Assembly: GCA_024742485.1 (NCBI GenBank)
Contig: JANSYK010000003.1
Coordinates: forward strand, 744,001-808,000
Direction: 5' to 3'
DNA: 64,000 nt
Origin: Alphaproteobacteria bacterium
GTDB taxonomy: Bacteria; Pseudomonadota; Alphaproteobacteria; Rhizobiales; Rhizobiaceae
The notes under the pieces: generated by a model
Seen by the model: the letters and a program-made list of their open reading frames with translations, nothing else
What the model was told of the DNA's origin: nothing
The model's database searches: none
Part shown: piece by piece, positions 42,197 through 51,237 of the stretch
Numbering within the stretch: position 1 is the stretch's first letter
Layout of the letters: every line of letters starts with the position of its first letter
Position numbers and translations under genes: made by a program

Positions 42197-42691
42197 TTAT
42201 CCGCCGCCCAGGAGACGTCTCGCGGTGCCTTTGCCTCCGGAACCGGTGGACGACAACACACGGCTCAGGAAGGTTTCTTCCCTTCCGCCCGTTGGTGTGG
42301 TTCGGGTAATCGTGTCAAACACGACCCCATCCTCAAGCGTATAGTTCGCCAGGCTGGTCACGGTCTCATCGTCGTCGAAGTAGACGGCAAGAATCGATTG
42401 CTCGACAAGACGTGGCTTCAGGAACATGGCCTTGCGAACCCGCTTCTGCGAAATGTAGTAGAAGGCTTGGGACCCATAATCGGCTTGAGTGGTCGGTGTG
42501 CCAAGCGTTAGCAGGACCTGATCCTTGCTGGACCCGGGAGGGACGAGCTCAAGTGCCTGATAGTCGACGACGTAACCCTGGGTCAGTACTTCGCTTGTGT
42601 TGCAGCCTGCCAGCACGAATGCCGAGAGACCGGCGGCGACAGCACCACGACAAAAAAAACGCCGTTCCGTGTTGAATCTGTGCTGCTTCAA
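42197..42691 (-). CDS. bamE: BamE/SmpA outer-membrane assembly lipoprotein
   Basis: 164-aa lipoprotein; signal peptide with lipobox FVLAGC, lipid attachment at Cys30. The SmpA/OmlA core reads VPPGSSKDQVLLTLGTPTTQ, then FYYISQKRVRKAMFLKPRLV. Component of the BAM complex that folds outer-membrane beta-barrel proteins. The C-terminal tail (SSTGSGGKGTARRLLGGG) is longer than in E. coli, as seen in alphaproteobacteria. Divergent from the cytochrome chaperone gene, 144 bp apart, the usual order in this lineage. Confidence 0.92.
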   Translation of the reverse strand: MKQHRFNTERRFFCRGAVAAGLSAFVLAGCNTSEVLTQGYVVDYQALELVPPGSSKDQVLLTLGTPTTQADYGSQAFYYISQKRVRKAMFLKPRLVEQSILAVYFDDDETVTSLANYTLEDGVVFDTITRTTPTGGREETFLSRVLSSTGSGGKGTARRLLGGG

Positions 42692-42835
42692 CAGTATCTC
42701 CCCTATCGATCAATCGGCCGAGCCGTTGCTTTTCCCGCTCGCTTCGGTAAACCAGCTGCGCAGATGATGCAACAGGGTCACTGAAATCCGGTGTCTCCAA
42801 ATGACGGCAACCGGTGCCGAAAATAAGGCAAACTC

Positions 42836-43474
42836 ATGATCTTCGGATATTTTGCGCGAAAACGAAGGAATCGGCAAATTGTCGATGAGCTTTATCGGCA
42901 ATTGACCGCGGAAGCCCGAAATCCGATCTTTTTTTCGCAAATGAATGTGCCGGATTCGGTCATGGGACGATTTGAAATGTTGTCCCTGTTCATGGTGCTG
43001 TTTTTTCGCCGGACGGACAATGCGGGCCCGGCGGTCAAGCAACTGGCCCAGGACATGGTCGATACGTTTTTTGAAGATATAGACCATTCACTCCGTGAAC
43101 TCGGCGTTGGCGATGTCAGTGTCCCGAAAAGAATGAAAAAGCTGGCGCGCATGTTCTACGGACGCGCCAATGCCTACGGGCCGGCTATTGGTGAAAAGGA
43201 CCAGGAAGCCCTGACGGAGGCACTGATGCGAAACATTCACCCGCCCCGAAAAAAGACAGTCACCAATGATCACCATCCTGACAACACGGATATGCGCGCC
43301 CTGGCATCGACAATCATTGCCCTGGACGGCGACATGATGAAGGTTTCAGAAAGCGATCTGCTGGATGGTCGCCTCGGTCTGTCGGACCCCGTGTCTGGAA
43401 GCACTGGCGGCACGCTTGACCTGCAACGCTCCGGCGCGGACTCCGACTATCAAGAAGACACGGCAAACTCCTGA
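42836..43474 (+). CDS. Ubiquinol-cytochrome c chaperone family protein (Cbp3-like)
   Basis: 212 aa. Similar to the Cbp3/UQCC1-type chaperones that assist assembly of cytochrome bc1: FFSQMNVPDSVMGRFEMLSL, VKQLAQDMVDTFFEDIDHSL and LGVGDVSVPKRMKKLARMFY are family hallmarks. No signal peptide, so it is cytoplasmic or membrane-associated. The C-terminal 60 residues are polar and variable. One base separates its stop from the yceD start, so the two are coupled. Confidence 0.88.
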   Translation: MIFGYFARKRRNRQIVDELYRQLTAEARNPIFFSQMNVPDSVMGRFEMLSLFMVLFFRRTDNAGPAVKQLAQDMVDTFFEDIDHSLRELGVGDVSVPKRMKKLARMFYGRANAYGPAIGEKDQEALTEALMRNIHPPRKKTVTNDHHPDNTDMRALASTIIALDGDMMKVSESDLLDGRLGLSDPVSGSTGGTLDLQRSGADSDYQEDTANS

Positions 43475-43475
43475 A

Positions 43476-44021
43476 ATGAATCAGAAAACCTTCAGCTACA
43501 AAATCAATGTCGCACATCTGTCGGCCAAGCCGGTCCGCGTGACACTTGAGGCCGATGACGAGGAAAAGCGTCATCTCGCCGACCGGTGGGGCGTAACAAG
43601 CGTGGACTCCGTTACGGCCGATCTGGAAGTGATCCGCTGGAAGCGTGATGGCTTAAGGGTCAGGGGAACCGTCGAAGCGCACATAACTCAATCCTGCGTC
43701 GTCACACTGGAACCCGTGACAACGCAGATCGTCGAGAACATCGAGGCGCTGTTTGTTCCCGAAGGTTCGCGCCTGGCGCGCGTCGCAACCAGCGATATCG
43801 GTGAAATGATCATCGACGCCGAGGGGCCGGATGCCCCGGAGACCTTTCAGGGTGATACAATCGATGTCGCGCAGATCTGTGAGGAGTTCATCGTATTGTC
43901 GATCGATCCCTATCCGCGCCTGGAAGGAGCGACAATGCGCGCCGAGGCCAATGCGACGGACGAGGATGAAGAGGGTGAATCGCCCTTTGCCGGTCTGAGT
44001 GAATACAAACACAAAAACTGA
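43476..44021 (+). CDS. YceD/DUF177 family protein
   Basis: 181 aa. DUF177 (YceD) proteins affect 23S rRNA accumulation in bacteria and plastids. The core HITQSCVVTLEPVTTQIVEN carries the single conserved Cys region, followed by the acidic IDVAQICEEFIVLSIDPYPR and the tail ESPFAGLSEYK, all typical. ATG 43476 lies 1 nt after the chaperone stop; the longer open frame from 43365 is within that gene. Unlike E. coli, no rpmF lies between it and plsX; a 172-bp gap without a gene is there instead. Confidence 0.9.
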   Translation: MNQKTFSYKINVAHLSAKPVRVTLEADDEEKRHLADRWGVTSVDSVTADLEVIRWKRDGLRVRGTVEAHITQSCVVTLEPVTTQIVENIEALFVPEGSRLARVATSDIGEMIIDAEGPDAPETFQGDTIDVAQICEEFIVLSIDPYPRLEGATMRAEANATDEDEEGESPFAGLSEYKHKN

Positions 44022-44193
44022 AGATGATGCCGCAATCAGGGGAAAAACGGGCAACTGCACCGCAACGATGACAATTCGGTTGTATGCCGACGCAAAAGCG
44101 TTATTTTCAGCGCGCTGGGATCGGGTGATGCTGGGTCTGCGTTCAGCCTGACCGATCGCGCCGCGCGGCCCAAATTTTGAGGGACAGTGTAGA

Positions 44194-45246
44194 TTGATCA
44201 CAATATCTGTGGATGTGATGGGAGGCGATTTCGGCCCCGAAGTCGCAATACCGGGCCTTGCCAAATCTCTCGAACGCCATCCCGAATTGCGGTTTCACCT
44301 CTTCGGAATTGAGGATGTGTGCCGGCCCATACTCGATAGGCACCCGAAATTGTCGAGTGCCAGCGAGTTCCACCATTGTGAGATTGCGGTTCGCATGGAC
44401 GACAAGCCGAGCAAGGCGCTCAGGCAGGGGCGCTGGCGCTCATCCATGTGGCGTTCGATCGAAGCCGTGAAAAACGGCGATGCGGATGTGGGCGTTTCGG
44501 CGGGCAACACCGGCGCATTGATGGCCATGTCTCGTTTCTGCCTTCGCACGATGGCCAATATCGAACGTCCTGCCATCGCCGCCATCTGGCCGACCGTCCG
44601 TGGCGAGAGCATTGTTCTGGATGTCGGCGCCACAATGGGTGCGGATGCGCAGCAACTTATCGATTTCTCCATGATGGGCGCCGCCATGGCGCGCGCCCTG
44701 TTCGAAATTGAAAAGCCGACTGTCGGTCTGCTGAACATCGGTGTCGAGGAAATCAAGGGACAGGAAGAGGTCAAGGAGGCCGGCCGCATACTGAAGGTCA
44801 GTGGTCTGCCCGGAATGGACTACCGCGGATTTGTCGAAGGTGACGATCTCGGCAGAGGCACGGTCGATGTTGTGGTGACCGAGGGTTTCTCAGGCAATAT
44901 CGCCCTCAAGGCCGCGGAAGGTACCGCACGGCAGATCGGTGAATATCTGCGTGCTGCAATGACCCGCACCCTTCTTGCCCGCCTGGGTTACATCCTGGCC
45001 AAGAGCGCCTTTGATCGACTGCGCGAAAAGATGGATCCAGGCAAGGTCAATGGTGGCGTGTTTCTCGGCCTGAACGGCGTGATCATCAAAAGCCATGGTG
45101 GAACCGATGCGGATGGGTTTGCCGCGGCTGTGGATGTCGCCCATGACATGGCCCGTAACGACCTTATATCCAAAATAGAAAATGATCTGAAAATCTACCA
45201 CGCCCGGGTGTCGGCAACGGATATCGCGGAGCAGGAGCAACAATAA
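44194..45246 (+). CDS. plsX: Phosphate acyltransferase PlsX
   Basis: Converts acyl-ACP to acyl-phosphate for phospholipid synthesis. It has 350 aa. The N-terminus [20 protein letters not shown] is the standard PlsX start, which supports TTG 44194 (GAGGG 10 nt upstream). Other landmarks: [39 protein letters not shown] and [20 protein letters not shown]. fabH follows 5 bp later, so both are in one operon, as in most bacteria. Confidence 0.96.
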   Translation: MITISVDVMGGDFGPEVAIPGLAKSLERHPELRFHLFGIEDVCRPILDRHPKLSSASEFHHCEIAVRMDDKPSKALRQGRWRSSMWRSIEAVKNGDADVGVSAGNTGALMAMSRFCLRTMANIERPAIAAIWPTVRGESIVLDVGATMGADAQQLIDFSMMGAAMARALFEIEKPTVGLLNIGVEEIKGQEEVKEAGRILKVSGLPGMDYRGFVEGDDLGRGTVDVVVTEGFSGNIALKAAEGTARQIGEYLRAAMTRTLLARLGYILAKSAFDRLREKMDPGKVNGGVFLGLNGVIIKSHGGTDADGFAAAVDVAHDMARNDLISKIENDLKIYHARVSATDIAEQEQQ

Positions 45247-45251
45247 CAGGA

Positions 45252-46229
45252 ATGACGATGATCCGATCTGTGGTGAAAGGTTACGGGGCCTGCCTGCCAA
45301 AACGGGCGGTTCCGAACAAGGACCTTGAAAACGTTGTCGATACGACTGACGAGTGGATCGTTCAGCGGACAGGCATTCGGCAACGCTATATTGCCGGCGA
45401 CGATGAAACAACGTGTTCGCTGGGTGAGGGCGCTGCCCGGGCGGCACTGCGCAAGGCCGGGTTGCAGCCTGATGATATCGATCTGATCATTGTTGCAACA
45501 TCCACGCCGGACAATACGTTTCCGGCGGCGGCCGTCGACATCCAGAACCGGTTGGGCATCCGCGGCGGCGCAGCTTTCGACCTGCAGGCAGTATGTACCG
45601 GATTTGTCTATGCCGTGACGACGGCCGATGCCTATCTGCGCGGCGGGCTGGCGACACGCGCACTGGTGATCGGCGCCGAAACCTTTTCCAGAATTCTCGA
45701 TTGGGAAGATCGCGGCACCTGTGTCCTTTTTGGTGATGGCGCGGGAGCGATCATCCTCGAAGCGGTCGAATCGGATGGCGAACTGTCAGACCGAGGTGTT
45801 CTGGCATCCAAGCTTCGGTCAGATGGAGACCACAAGGACAAACTCTATGTCGATGGTGGTCCGTCAAGCACGCAGACAGTCGGGCACCTGCGTATGCAGG
45901 GCAGGGAAGTGTTCAAACACGCGGTGGGTATGATCACCGATGTGATCGAATCTGTCTTCAGCACGACCGGGATGAATGCCGAGGATATCGACTGGTTCGT
46001 TCCACATCAGGCCAACAAACGCATCATCGATGCATCTGCCCGCAAGCTCGGCATCGACCCTGATAAGGTCGTCATCACTGTTGACCGCTACGGCAACACT
46101 TCAGCTGCCTCCATACCCCTGGCATTGGTGGATGCGCTTGATGACGGACGCATCAAGGAAAACGATGTTGTTCTTCTGGAGGCGATGGGCGGTGGTTTCA
46201 CTTGGGGCGCTGTCATGATTCGCTGGTAG
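45252..46229 (+). CDS. fabH: Beta-ketoacyl-ACP synthase III
   Basis: Starts fatty-acid synthesis by condensing acetyl-CoA with malonyl-ACP. It has 325 aa. The catalytic Cys is in [13 protein letters not shown], the His in [13 protein letters not shown] and the Asn in [14 protein letters not shown]-terminal [13 protein letters not shown] and C-terminal [17 protein letters not shown] are typical. It is followed by ihfA after 145 bp containing a promoter candidate. Confidence 0.97.
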   Translation: MTMIRSVVKGYGACLPKRAVPNKDLENVVDTTDEWIVQRTGIRQRYIAGDDETTCSLGEGAARAALRKAGLQPDDIDLIIVATSTPDNTFPAAAVDIQNRLGIRGGAAFDLQAVCTGFVYAVTTADAYLRGGLATRALVIGAETFSRILDWEDRGTCVLFGDGAGAIILEAVESDGELSDRGVLASKLRSDGDHKDKLYVDGGPSSTQTVGHLRMQGREVFKHAVGMITDVIESVFSTTGMNAEDIDWFVPHQANKRIIDASARKLGIDPDKVVITVDRYGNTSAASIPLALVDALDDGRIKENDVVLLEAMGGGFTWGAVMIRW

Positions 46230-46291
46230 AGGTTTGGCGGAAAAATCATGATTTTCATGCATTTATCGATGCGGTGCAGCAAAAACACAGC

Positions 46292-46320
46292 TTGACCGGC
46301 CACCGTTTGGTCAATACTCT
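46292..46320 (+). promoter_or_regulatory. Candidate promoter / dyad upstream of ihfA
   Basis: TTGACC at 46292 and TACTCT at 46315 with a 17-bp spacer. The -35 box is half of an inverted repeat TTGACC-N11-GGTCAA (46292-46314), so it could bind a regulator too. Inferred only from sequence. Confidence 0.45.
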
Positions 46321-46373
46321 TTAGGCAACTCAGTGCAATCTGAGAGTCAAAGAGCGGGGATGGTTGTTTGTCA

Positions 46374-46697
46374 ATGGGCGGTAAAACGATCACGAGAGCA
46401 GATCTGGCGGAAGCTGTGTTTCGCAAGGTAGGCCTTTCGAGAACGGAATCGGCATCCTTGGTAGAAATGGTGATTGACGAGGTCTGCAACGCCATCGTCC
46501 GGGGTGAGAGTGTCAAGCTTTCGTCCTTTGCAACATTTCAGATTCGCGACAAGAACGAACGTATCGGGCGCAACCCCAAAACCGGTGAAGAAGTTCCGAT
46601 TTCACCGCGCCGTGTAATGACGTTCAAGGCCTCGAACGTTCTCAAGCAACGTGTCCTGGATGCCCATGTCAGCCGGAAGAATTCCGGCAGCAATTGA
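46374..46697 (+). CDS. ihfA: Integration host factor alpha subunit
   Basis: 107-aa DNA-bending protein of the HU/IHF family. The arm carries the conserved proline region [20 protein letters not shown]; the N-terminal helices begin [19 protein letters not shown]. Forms IHF with IhfB, which is outside the window. ATG 46374 matches the family start. The gene sits between fabH and a MerR-type gene, the alphaproteobacterial order. Confidence 0.95.
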   Translation: MGGKTITRADLAEAVFRKVGLSRTESASLVEMVIDEVCNAIVRGESVKLSSFATFQIRDKNERIGRNPKTGEEVPISPRRVMTFKASNVLKQRVLDAHVSRKNSGSN

Positions 46698-46718
46698 TTT
46701 CATCCACATGCTATGCTG

Positions 46719-46746
46719 CTTCCGACCTTGAAAAAAGTCTCGGAAG
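46719..46746 (+). terminator. Possible weak hairpin after ihfA
   Basis: 7-bp arms CTTCCGA and TCGGAAG around a 14-nt A-rich loop; no U-tract. It could reduce read-through into the MerR-type gene. Confidence 0.35.
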
Positions 46747-46885
46747 GCTTTGCAATGACGACTCAATACGGCCTCAATCAGATGGCCTAATGTTGGTGCG
46801 CAAGCGGAAGTGACTCGACAGTCGGCCGCTCATGCGACAGCTCCACGGGACAACACAGCCAGCGATGCTCTGGCGGGACCGCGAC

Positions 46886-47452
46886 ATGATGGACAAAAGC
46901 CCCGATGCCTTTCGAACAATCAGCGAAGTCGCTGAGGAACTCGACCTCCCGCAACACGTGCTGCGGTTCTGGGAGACGCGTTTCAATCAGATAAAGCCGA
47001 TGAAAAGAGGCGGTGGGCGACGCTACTATCGGCCCGATGACATCGATCTCCTGAAGGGGATACGCCATCTTCTGTACGATCAGGGTTATACGATCAAAGG
47101 TGTCCAGAAACTGTTGAAGCAGAATGGTCCACGGTTTGCCATTGCGATTGGTGCAGGTGAAGTGACGTCGGCGGAGGCGCTTGCGACATTGGCTAAAACC
47201 GAGGCCGCCACCCCCGTTTCGTCGGATTCCGAAAGCGCATCAAAGCAATCCGAAGCGCCTTTTGACGGCGATCAACTGGTTGGCAAAGCAAAGGTCCCCA
47301 CCGGGCGGCGCTTGTTTTCGCGTGGGTCGGATGCCGGCGAGGAGGGTGCCGATACTGCAAAGGGAGGACTGTCTCAGGACGACCGCTCCCTGCTGCAGGA
47401 AGCACTTTATGATCTTCTGGAATGCAAACGCCTGCTCGATCAAGTGCGCTGA
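46886..47452 (+). CDS. MerR-family transcriptional regulator
   Basis: 188 aa. The N-terminal MerR winged helix-turn-helix is clear: [20 protein letters not shown] followed by [20 protein letters not shown] and [12 protein letters not shown]. The remaining hundred residues are low-complexity and end in a short helix, [20 protein letters not shown]. No metal- or drug-binding domain is visible. This MerR type is conserved downstream of ihfA in alphaproteobacteria, without an established target. ATG 46886 is used; another ATG follows directly. Confidence 0.9.
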   Translation: MMDKSPDAFRTISEVAEELDLPQHVLRFWETRFNQIKPMKRGGGRRYYRPDDIDLLKGIRHLLYDQGYTIKGVQKLLKQNGPRFAIAIGAGEVTSAEALATLAKTEAATPVSSDSESASKQSEAPFDGDQLVGKAKVPTGRRLFSRGSDAGEEGADTAKGGLSQDDRSLLQEALYDLLECKRLLDQVR

Positions 47453-47490
47453 CGGAATTCTCAGTATCCCATTGCCAACGAAAAATTGGC

Positions 47491-47543
47491 GCCTCAAAAA
47501 ATAGGTGGGTTGACGTCAAATTGTTAATTTGAGTCAACCCACC
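47491..47543 (-). terminator. Strong bidirectional hairpin between convergent genes
   Basis: Stem of 18 bp with one bulged G: arms 47504-47522 (GGTGGGTTGACGTCAAATT) and 47526-47543, 3-nt loop GTT. On the minus strand it is followed by TATTTTTTG, a proper U-tract, so it ends the chemoreceptor transcript; it may also stop the merR transcript. Confidence 0.9.
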
Positions 47544-47567
47544 GATTGCGATTGTTTTGAGTTTGGT

Positions 47568-49148
47568 TCAGCCTGACCAACTGTCCATGTCGATGGCTGC
47601 ATTTCCATGCGAAGCATAGGCCACTGAGCTATTTGAGGCGTTGTATCCGGCATCATCCGCGTCGTATTTGGTCGGCGCGTTGTTGCTTGACGCAAGTTGG
47701 AACTGTCCAAGGAGTTCGGCCAGTGAGGCCGCCTGTTGGGCCAGATCATGCGAGGCTGCGGACGATTCCTCGACCATGGTCACGTTTTGCTGTGTTCCCT
47801 GATCGATCGTGTTCACCGCCTGGTTGATTTCCGTCAGCCCATGGGACTGTTCGCGGGCCGTCTCAAGGATCGCCGTGGCATGAACGCTGATTTCTCCAAC
47901 CTCTTCGACGATTGTCTCCAGAGCTTCACCCGTTTCAGCAACCAGTTTCACGCCGGATTTAACCTGAGCGCCCGATTTGGTGATCAACTCTTTGATCTCC
48001 TGTGCGGCAACGGCAGAGCGTTGGGCCAGTTCACGGACTTCCTGCGCAACCACGGCAAAGCCCTTGCCTGCCTCGCCGGCACGGGCGGCTTCTACACCGG
48101 CATTGAGCGCCAGCAGATTGGTTTGAAATGCGATGTCGTCAATCACGCCAATGATGCTGGCGATCTGGTTTGATGAACTTTCGATTTCGCTCATGGCTGA
48201 AACGGTATTGCGAACCACATCACCCGATTGCTGTGCACTGTCCTTGGTCTTGTTGACGAGGGCGGAAGCTTCCTCCGCGCGTTTTGCCGTAGAGGCAACC
48301 GTAGCGGTGATTTCCTCAACCGCCGATGCTGTTTCCTCAACGGATACGGCCTGTTGCTCGGAGCGTTTCGACAGCTCGCTCGAACCTTCGCGAATTTCCG
48401 AAGCGCCGCTTTGTATGGCACTCGCCGCCTGTCCGACGTGCTGCATGGCCGCACCCAGCGTCTCTGCGGAATTGTTGAAATCATTCTTCAGCGTCTGATA
48501 GGCCTCTGGAATGTCTTCGGTGACCCGGTAATTCAGGTCCTTTTGTGACAGGTGCGAGAGGGCCTTGCCAAATATGCCCGAAACGAGTTCCCGCTCATTG
48601 GCGATGGCTTCTTCCTGCGCCTGTACGCGGGCCTTTTCGGCCTCCTCGCTGTAAACCGAGATGGCAAGGTCCATGTCGAGCAAGACGCCCTTGATGAGAC
48701 TGGCGAGTGCCTCGCCGAAGGTCTTGCCATCCATCGCACTGCGTTTGAGAATGGTCTGTGGCCAGTGCTCGCTGACAATCGTCCTGATCAGATGTTCGAC
48801 GATGATGGCATAACCGCCAATATACCATTGTGGTTCCAGACCGATACGAGCATGAACCGAGCCGATGGTGCGAACCTGCGCTACATATTGGTCGTCGAAA
48901 CGTCCATTGGATATGCTGTTCCAGTGTCCCAGCTGAGCACCCTTCGCTCGCTGGATGTGATCTTCCGATGAAAAGAATTTTTTGACATCCGGCGTTTTAC
49001 GGAGCTTATCGTAGAAGACATCCAGACCATTGGTAAGCTCACGTTCAACGACAGGTTTGAGTTTCCGAATGAGCTCGGAGCTCTTGGCGTCCAGATCCAT
49101 GAATTCCATGCGTTCACGAATGTCGACTTTTTTGTCGGAAGTGTTCAT
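47568..49148 (-). CDS. Globin-coupled methyl-accepting chemoreceptor (HemAT-like)
   Basis: 526 aa without any transmembrane segment, so a cytosolic chemoreceptor. Residues about 10-165 form a sensor globin with the proximal haem ligand at His99 in [18 protein letters not shown]; residues about 250-500 form the MCP signalling domain with the hairpin tip [20 protein letters not shown] and [20 protein letters not shown]. Family members (HemAT) bind O2 and steer aerotaxis. The C-terminus lacks a visible CheR-tethering pentapeptide. No che genes are adjacent. No good Shine-Dalgarno was seen before the ATG. Confidence 0.93.
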   Translation of the reverse strand: MNTSDKKVDIRERMEFMDLDAKSSELIRKLKPVVERELTNGLDVFYDKLRKTPDVKKFFSSEDHIQRAKGAQLGHWNSISNGRFDDQYVAQVRTIGSVHARIGLEPQWYIGGYAIIVEHLIRTIVSEHWPQTILKRSAMDGKTFGEALASLIKGVLLDMDLAISVYSEEAEKARVQAQEEAIANERELVSGIFGKALSHLSQKDLNYRVTEDIPEAYQTLKNDFNNSAETLGAAMQHVGQAASAIQSGASEIREGSSELSKRSEQQAVSVEETASAVEEITATVASTAKRAEEASALVNKTKDSAQQSGDVVRNTVSAMSEIESSSNQIASIIGVIDDIAFQTNLLALNAGVEAARAGEAGKGFAVVAQEVRELAQRSAVAAQEIKELITKSGAQVKSGVKLVAETGEALETIVEEVGEISVHATAILETAREQSHGLTEINQAVNTIDQGTQQNVTMVEESSAASHDLAQQAASLAELLGQFQLASSNNAPTKYDADDAGYNASNSSVAYASHGNAAIDMDSWSG

Positions 49149-49564
49149 TTATGTATCCATATACTTGGAATCCATTGAGAATTGTCACCGCCGCCGTTTT
49201 TTTGCTCTGCCTGCTCTCCCCAAATAAGAGTGCGGATATGCCGACACGGCAAAGTGGCTCGATACGGATTCTCAGAATCCCTGTTGCCCCTGGACACCTC
49301 CATCATCATGAATTGGGTGAACCTCAAGTCGCCAACTGATTCTGGCGAGCAACATCGCGCTTCACCGTCCCATCCGGGTGGAATTGCGATATTGGAAATG
49401 AGCATGAATAATACTGGTAAACAAAGTATCAATAAATAATTAGCGAATAAATTGCATCTGTGATTCGCTGTAGATCAATGGTAGAACTTCAATCCCATAA
49501 AAAATAACGGATAGGTTGTTTTTGGATATATTTCACGTCCAGCGGGTTGGTGTGTCTGACGCTA
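49149..49564. other. AT-richer intergenic stretch, no gene recognised
   Basis: About 416 bp upstream of the chemoreceptor and downstream of the B12-type regulator, both on the minus strand. Short frames here (for example 49182-49439) look like chance. The part around 49400-49540 is clearly AT-richer than its surroundings. The chemoreceptor promoter must lie here, but no certain -10/-35 pair was found. Confidence 0.5.
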
Positions 49565-50458
49565 TCAGGAGAACGTCGGAAGTGTTCTGATCCTCAGCGC
49601 GTTCTCGAACGCTTCAAGATCGGGAAACAGCCGCAGGAGTGGATGATTGGAAACCTCCGGCGTTGGATTGGCATTGCCACCAAGCCACAATTCACACTTT
49701 TCCGAGAGGTCCGCCAGTATGGGGCTGATCCGGTCAGAAAGGGTTTGACCACCCAGAAGGACACTGCCGAGGCAAATGATGTCCGCTTCGACGGTTTCGG
49801 CTGCGTGAAGAATTTCGTCCGCCGGAAGTTGCGGACCGAGATAAGCAACGCGAATGCCGCGGTTCCTTGCCGCAACGGCGGCAGCCATCACACCCAATTC
49901 ATGGGGCTCGCCGGTTGGCGTGGAGAACATCACGCAAAGATCCTCCGACTGGGCCGGGCCCTGAAGAAGGGCCAGCCCCAGAAGACTGCGCGCAGAGGCT
50001 GTAAACATGTGCTCGGAACTGATGGAGACCGTTCCTTGCGCCCATTGTTGCCCGATTTCACGCAGGGTCGGCAGGACGATATCCTGGGTAAAATCGATCG
50101 GGCCATGGACCATCAGGAATTCGGAGAGTTTGTGATCGAGGGCTGTTTGATCCAGCTTCCGAATGATTTCGATCAGCTGCTGGACGATCGCCGTCTCGTT
50201 GCGGTTTAGTTGATGCAGTCTGGCTTCAAGTACGGACAGGCTCAGTGCGGCAATTTTCCCGATCGGTTCACCTGATTTTACCAGCTGATTGAGAACATGG
50301 AGACGGTAGACGTCATTGTCATCATAGAGCCGGCGATTGCCTGGCGGTCGCATCGGATTGGAGGCCTGATGTCGCAGTTCCCAGGCGTCCAGCGTCTTTT
50401 TGGAAACGCCTATCAGCTGTTCGACTTCGCTCAATGTGTACAAAGATCGGTCGTGCAT
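49565..50458 (-). CDS. MerR-type regulator with B12-binding domain (CarH/LitR-like)
   Basis: 297 aa. Residues about 5-75 are a MerR helix-turn-helix (YTLSEVEQLIGVSKKTLDAW, then PPGNRRLYDDNDV). A helical cobalamin-capping domain follows with the Wx9EH motif (Trp139, Glu149, His150). The Rossmann B12-binding domain shows ExHxxG (Glu184, His186 as likely lower Co ligand, Gly189), SVL (Ser232) and the GG at 260-261. This is the architecture of the light-responsive AdoB12 repressors CarH and LitR. The residue after Trp139 is Ala140, where Thermus CarH has His132. ATG 50458 is chosen; GTG 50497 is possible. Targets may lie in the divergent region upstream. Confidence 0.9.
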   Translation of the reverse strand: MHDRSLYTLSEVEQLIGVSKKTLDAWELRHQASNPMRPPGNRRLYDDNDVYRLHVLNQLVKSGEPIGKIAALSLSVLEARLHQLNRNETAIVQQLIEIIRKLDQTALDHKLSEFLMVHGPIDFTQDIVLPTLREIGQQWAQGTVSISSEHMFTASARSLLGLALLQGPAQSEDLCVMFSTPTGEPHELGVMAAAVAARNRGIRVAYLGPQLPADEILHAAETVEADIICLGSVLLGGQTLSDRISPILADLSEKCELWLGGNANPTPEVSNHPLLRLFPDLEAFENALRIRTLPTFS

Positions 50459-50675
50459 GACCAATTGCCGCGCAAAAGGTCGGCAATGTCCAGCCACAGA
50501 GCATGTATTGGACGGTGTACTAGACAGTTTTTTGCTGAAAACGGTTGAAATTCAACGCAAGGCTGAGGATCAAATCGGCGTTTCGCGGAAGAGGGGCGGG
50601 CGGCGGCGACGCGGTTCCGCGTCGACGCAGCTGATTCGCCGGAATATTTGGCAGCCGCTTGATCGGATATCTCAT

Positions 50676-50695
50676 TTATTATAGTACTAGAATAA
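50676..50695. promoter_or_regulatory. Inverted repeat at the start of the PadR gene, possible operator
   Basis: 20-bp dyad TTATTATAGT / ACTAGAATAA, one mismatch between arms, ending on the first base of the start codon. A regulator bound here would block both transcription and translation start. Likely an autoregulatory site (inference). Confidence 0.55.
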
Positions 50696-51237
50696 TGAGC
50701 GATGAATTGACCAATGCAGAATATGCGCTGCTCGGCCTGTTGATGGAGCACCCGAGCCACGGCTACGATCTTGAGCGGACCATCCAGACGCGCGGAATGC
50801 GGGAGTGGACGGAACTCGCTTTTTCTTCGATCTATTTCATCCTCAACAAGCTGGAGAAGCGGGGACTGGCTGAAAGCCGACGCGATCCGGCCAAAAGGAC
50901 CCGGAAATTATACAGCCCCACGCCTGCGGGAAGGGTCGCCTTTCAGACTGCGACCGAAAGGGCGCTGGCCATTCCCCACCCGCTCTATCCGTCCATCCTG
51001 CTTGGGCTGTCCAACTGGCAATGGGCGCCGCCAGGTGTCGGGATGAAAGCGCTCGGGACAAGGCTGGACGCTTTGCAGGAGATCCTGGAAAGGGTGGAAG
51101 CCGCTCGGCACGGCGCACCGGTAACGCTCCCACATGTCAATGCCCTGTTCGATTACAGCCTGACTCAGCTGCGATCGGAAATCGAATGGCTGACGCGAAC
51201 CATGCAACTGCTAGGAGAAAGCGATGAGCAAGATTGA
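50695..51237 (+). CDS. PadR-family transcriptional regulator
   Basis: 180 aa. N-terminal PadR winged helix: LTNAEYALLGLLMEHPSHGY, LERTIQTRGM, then SSIYFILNKLEKRGLAE and the wing RRDPAKRTRKLYSPTPAGR. A C-terminal Vir_C2-type helical dimerisation part follows. PadR proteins usually repress and respond to small molecules. ATG 50695 lies at the end of a dyad and has no Shine-Dalgarno, so the mRNA may be nearly leaderless. It overlaps the next gene by 14 bp, so the two are co-translated. Confidence 0.9.
   Translation: MSDELTNAEYALLGLLMEHPSHGYDLERTIQTRGMREWTELAFSSIYFILNKLEKRGLAESRRDPAKRTRKLYSPTPAGRVAFQTATERALAIPHPLYPSILLGLSNWQWAPPGVGMKALGTRLDALQEILERVEAARHGAPVTLPHVNALFDYSLTQLRSEIEWLTRTMQLLGESDEQD

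Noticed and set aside
49182-49439. Short plus-strand frame upstream of the chemoreceptor
   Set aside because: No ribosome-binding site or hydrophobic/domain pattern; most likely chance.
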